Shown in pieces: positions 61,478 to 64,000 of a stretch of DNA of 64,000 bases. The notes beneath the pieces are model-generated. The model had not been told where the DNA came from. It did not search any database and was given only the letters and a program-made list of their open reading frames with translations. Within the stretch, counting starts at the first letter, position 1, and every line of letters starts with the position of its first letter. The DNA is from Bog-756 sp963769905 (GTDB lineage: Bacteria > Actinomycetota > Acidimicrobiia > Acidimicrobiales > RAAP-2): positions 1 through 64,000 of the forward strand of contig CAVYNG010000002.1 of NCBI GenBank assembly GCA_963769905.1. Direction: 5' to 3'. Both the position numbers and the translations under genes were made by a program.

Positions 61478-64000
61478 GTGTTCGAACGGTTTACAGACCG
61501 AGCTCGTCGAGTCCTGGTGCTTGCCCAGGAAGAGGCGCGTCTGCTGAATCACAGCTTCATCGGTACCGAGCACATTCTCCTCGGCCTCATCCACGAGGGG
61601 GAGGGCGTCGCCGCGAAGGCGCTCGAGTCGCTCGGCGTCTCGCTCGAGGCTGTCCGCGAGAAGGTCGAGGAGACGATCGGGTTGGCCGGCACCGCGCCGA
61701 CCGGTTCGCCGCCGTTCACCCCGCGGGCGAAAAAGGTGCTCGAGCTCTCGCTGCGCGAGGCGCTCCAGCTCGGTCACAGCTACATCGGCACGGAACACAT
61801 GTTGCTCGGCCTCGTCCGCGAGGGCGAGGGTGTCGCCGCTCAGGTTCTCCAGAGCCTCGGCGCGGACCTCCCGAGAGTTCGCCAACAGGTGATCCAGCTC
61901 CTCTCCGGCTATCAGGGCAAGGAGTCGGTGGGCGCGGGTGCACCCGGATCGCAGTCCTCGGACGCGCCGACCGGTTCGCCGGTGCTCGACCAGTTCGGTC
62001 GCAACCTGACCGCCCTTGCGCGCGATCACAAGCTCGACCCGGTCATCGGACGCGAGAAAGAGATCGAGCGGGTGATGCAGGTGCTCTCCCGCCGGACCAA
62101 GAACAACCCGGTACTGATCGGTGAGCCGGGTGTCGGCAAGACGGCCATCGTCGAGGGACTCGCGCAGCGGATCGTCGCCGACGACGTGCCCGAGACGCTG
62201 ACCGGAAAACAGCTCTACACACTCGACCTGGGCGCGCTGGTGGCAGGCAGCCGCTACCGCGGCGACTTCGAGGAACGCCTGAAGAAGGTCCTGAAGGAGA
62301 TCCGCACCCGCGGCGACATCGTGCTGTTCATCGACGAGCTCCACACCCTGGTCGGTGCGGGCGCCGCGGAGGGTGCCATCGACGCCGCTTCGATCCTGAA
62401 GCCCATGCTGGCCCGCGGTGAGCTCCAGACCATCGGCGCCACCACCATCGACGAGTACCGCAAGCACCTCGAGAAGGACGCCGCCCTCGAGCGGCGCTTC
62501 CAGCCGATCAAGGTCGAGCAGCCGAACGTCGCGCTGACCATCGAGATCTTGAAGGGCCTGCGCGACCGCTACGAGTCGCACCACGCGGTGACCATCACCG
62601 ACCAGGCGCTCGTGGCCGCGGCCAACCTCGCCGACCGCTACCTCGCCGACCGATATCTGCCGGACAAGGCGATCGACCTCATCGACGAGGCAGGGAGCCG
62701 ACTGCGCATCCGGCGGATGACCACGCCCCCCGCCTACAAGAAGCTCGAGGAGGACATCCTGCGACTGCGCGCGGACAAGGAGTCCGCGATCGAGAAGCAG
62801 GCCTTCGACCAGGCGAAGAAGCTCGCGGAGCAGGAGAAGGACCGTCTCGACAGCAAAGAGGCCATGGAGGCCGAGTGGCGCGCCGAGGGCGTCGACCTCT
62901 TCGACGTCGTCGACGAGGAGGTCATCGCGGAGGTGCTCGCCAACTGGACGGGCATCCCGGTCTACCGCCTCACCGAGGAGGAGACCGCGAAGCTCCTGCG
63001 GATGGAAGAGGAGCTCCACAAGCGGGTGATCGGACAGGAGCCGGCGATCGCCGCGCTCTCCCGCTCGATCCGCCGCACGCGGGCCGGGCTCAAGGACCCG
63101 AAGCGCCCGAGCGGCTCGTTCATCTTCCTCGGCCCGACCGGCGTGGGGAAGACCGAGCTCGCGAAGACCCTGGCCGAGTTCCTCTTCGACGACGAGGACG
63201 CGCTCATCCAGCTGGACATGTCCGAGTACATGGAGAAGCACACGGTGAGCCGTCTGGTCGGCTCCCCACCGGGATACGTCGGCTACGAGGAGGGCGGCCA
63301 GCTCACCGAGGCGGTGCGCCGCAAGCCGTTCTCGGTCGTGCTCTTCGACGAGGTCGAGAAGGCCCACACCGACGTCTTCAACACCCTGCTCCAGATCCTG
63401 GAGGACGGGAGACTGACCGACGCCCAGGGCCGGTCGGTGGACTTCAAGAACACCGTGCTCATCATGACCTCGAACCTCGGGACGGCCGACCTCCGCAAGT
63501 CGACCGTGGGCTTCGCCAAGTCGTCCGAGGCGGTCACCTACGAGCGGATGAAGACGAAGGTCAACGAGGCGCTGAAGGCGCACTTCCGGCCCGAGTTCCT
63601 CAACCGCATCGACGAGGTGGTGGTCTTCCACGAGCTCTCGATGGCCGAGGTGGTCGAGATCGTGGACCTGATGATCCAGCGGCTCTCGACCCAGCTCGAG
63701 CTCCAGGGTCTGAGCCTCGTGCTCACCCCGGAGGCGAAGCAGCTGCTCGCGGCCAAGGGCTACGACCCCCAGCTCGGTGCCCGTCCACTCCGCCGGGCCA
63801 TCCAGCAGATGGTCGAGGACCCGCTCTCCGAGCGGATCCTCTGGAAGGAGTTCCGGGTCGGAGAGACCGTCCTCGTCGACGTCGAGACGATCACCCCCGA
63901 GATGGCCGAGGCGTACGACGTGAAGGGCGCTCCGCCGCTCGTGGTCGGTGAGCAGCAGCTCAGCTTCCGGGCGATCGAGGGCATCGAGCCGCCGCCGATC
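61478..64000 (+). CDS. clpC: ATP-dependent Clp protease ATP-binding subunit ClpC, truncated by the window
   Basis: 841 residues are visible with no stop. The start is GTG 61478 (VFERFTDRARR), with GGAGG at 61466-61470. Two ClpN repeats are at about 4-70 and 78-143. AAA-1 Walker A GEPGVGKT is at 215-222. A coiled M-domain about 420-480 includes the UVR-like EQEKDRLDSKEAM. AAA-2 Walker A GPTGVGKT, the LDMSEYME segment and the GYVGYEEGGQLTEAVRRKP pore loop follow. ClpC unfolds substrates for ClpP. The gene is often a stress (ClgR/SigR) target; no such site was seen. Confidence 0.95.
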   Translation, partial: MFERFTDRARRVLVLAQEEARLLNHSFIGTEHILLGLIHEGEGVAAKALESLGVSLEAVREKVEETIGLAGTAPTGSPPFTPRAKKVLELSLREALQLGHSYIGTEHMLLGLVREGEGVAAQVLQSLGADLPRVRQQVIQLLSGYQGKESVGAGAPGSQSSDAPTGSPVLDQFGRNLTALARDHKLDPVIGREKEIERVMQVLSRRTKNNPVLIGEPGVGKTAIVEGLAQRIVADDVPETLTGKQLYTLDLGALVAGSRYRGDFEERLKKVLKEIRTRGDIVLFIDELHTLVGAGAAEGAIDAASILKPMLARGELQTIGATTIDEYRKHLEKDAALERRFQPIKVEQPNVALTIEILKGLRDRYESHHAVTITDQALVAAANLADRYLADRYLPDKAIDLIDEAGSRLRIRRMTTPPAYKKLEEDILRLRADKESAIEKQAFDQAKKLAEQEKDRLDSKEAMEAEWRAEGVDLFDVVDEEVIAEVLANWTGIPVYRLTEEETAKLLRMEEELHKRVIGQEPAIAALSRSIRRTRAGLKDPKRPSGSFIFLGPTGVGKTELAKTLAEFLFDDEDALIQLDMSEYMEKHTVSRLVGSPPGYVGYEEGGQLTEAVRRKPFSVVLFDEVEKAHTDVFNTLLQILEDGRLTDAQGRSVDFKNTVLIMTSNLGTADLRKSTVGFAKSSEAVTYERMKTKVNEALKAHFRPEFLNRIDEVVVFHELSMAEVVEIVDLMIQRLSTQLELQGLSLVLTPEAKQLLAAKGYDPQLGARPLRRAIQQMVEDPLSERILWKEFRVGETVLVDVETITPEMAEAYDVKGAPPLVVGEQQLSFRAIEGIEPPPI

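Noticed and set aside
1..64000. tRNA, rRNA, IS elements, prophage or attachment sites
   Set aside because: I looked for conserved tRNA arms, transposase motifs and flanking repeats and saw none; absence by eye is not proof.

Overview
The window is one high-GC stretch (mostly near 70% G+C by eye) from an actinobacterium. Three observations support this: SigR/RsrA-type redox sigma and anti-sigma genes, a pantothenate/NAD/folate operon of actinobacterial type, and many GTG starts with 4-bp GTGA overlaps. The secreted repeats with GYWLVASDGG motifs and the PAS-PucR regulator point towards an Acidimicrobiia-like lineage. That placement is inference from recalled families, not from a search.

Layout. 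1-5.2 kb: a membrane protein, an acyl-ACP desaturase, a broken HIT-family gene, an alpha/beta hydrolase, and a secreted protein fusing one fibronectin-III (FN3) domain to pentapeptide repeats. 5.3-7.3 kb: an arsenic locus with arsR divergent from a cadI/arsI - aquaglyceroporin - arsC operon, and a 17-bp near-perfect inverted repeat between them. 7.5-16.4 kb: envelope-glycan genes (flippase, two sulfotransferases, a GT2 glycosyltransferase, a large polytopic protein with a Pro/Thr tail, small membrane proteins, a GerMN-Gmad2 lipoprotein). 16.5-18.2 kb: a PucR regulator.

18.5-42.5 kb is a surface-protein region. It has two paralogous secreted proteins built from repeats that start VCK and end TFTN. 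It also has a BNR-like propeller protein with a polyproline linker, a second GT2, and a roughly 11-kb gene for a giant carboxypeptidase-regulatory/FN3 repeat protein. The first 6.4 kb of that gene is shattered by single-base indels, while its last 4.5 kb is open. A GH5-type lipoprotein follows. 42.5-46.7 kb: an epimerase, a GMC oxidoreductase with a ferredoxin-like Cys cluster, a class III nucleotidyl cyclase and ThpR.

47-58.9 kb is conserved housekeeping: sigR-rsrA, a DUF2342 zincin, tilS, hpt, folE, folP, a catalytically altered phosphatase-fold gene, folB, folK, a DUF2520 protein, panC, nadB (frameshifted in a 15-bp tandem repeat), nadC and coaX. 58.9-64 kb: a TetR regulator, a small secreted protein, a polyprenyl diphosphate synthase, and clpC running off the end.

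The strongest leads are the VCK/TFTN repeat paralogs with a shared 5' element, the giant FN3 gene whose near-identical 291-bp repeats carry frame-breaking indels, and the phosphatase-like protein embedded in the folate operon. No tRNA, rRNA, CRISPR array, IS element or phage gene was recognised.
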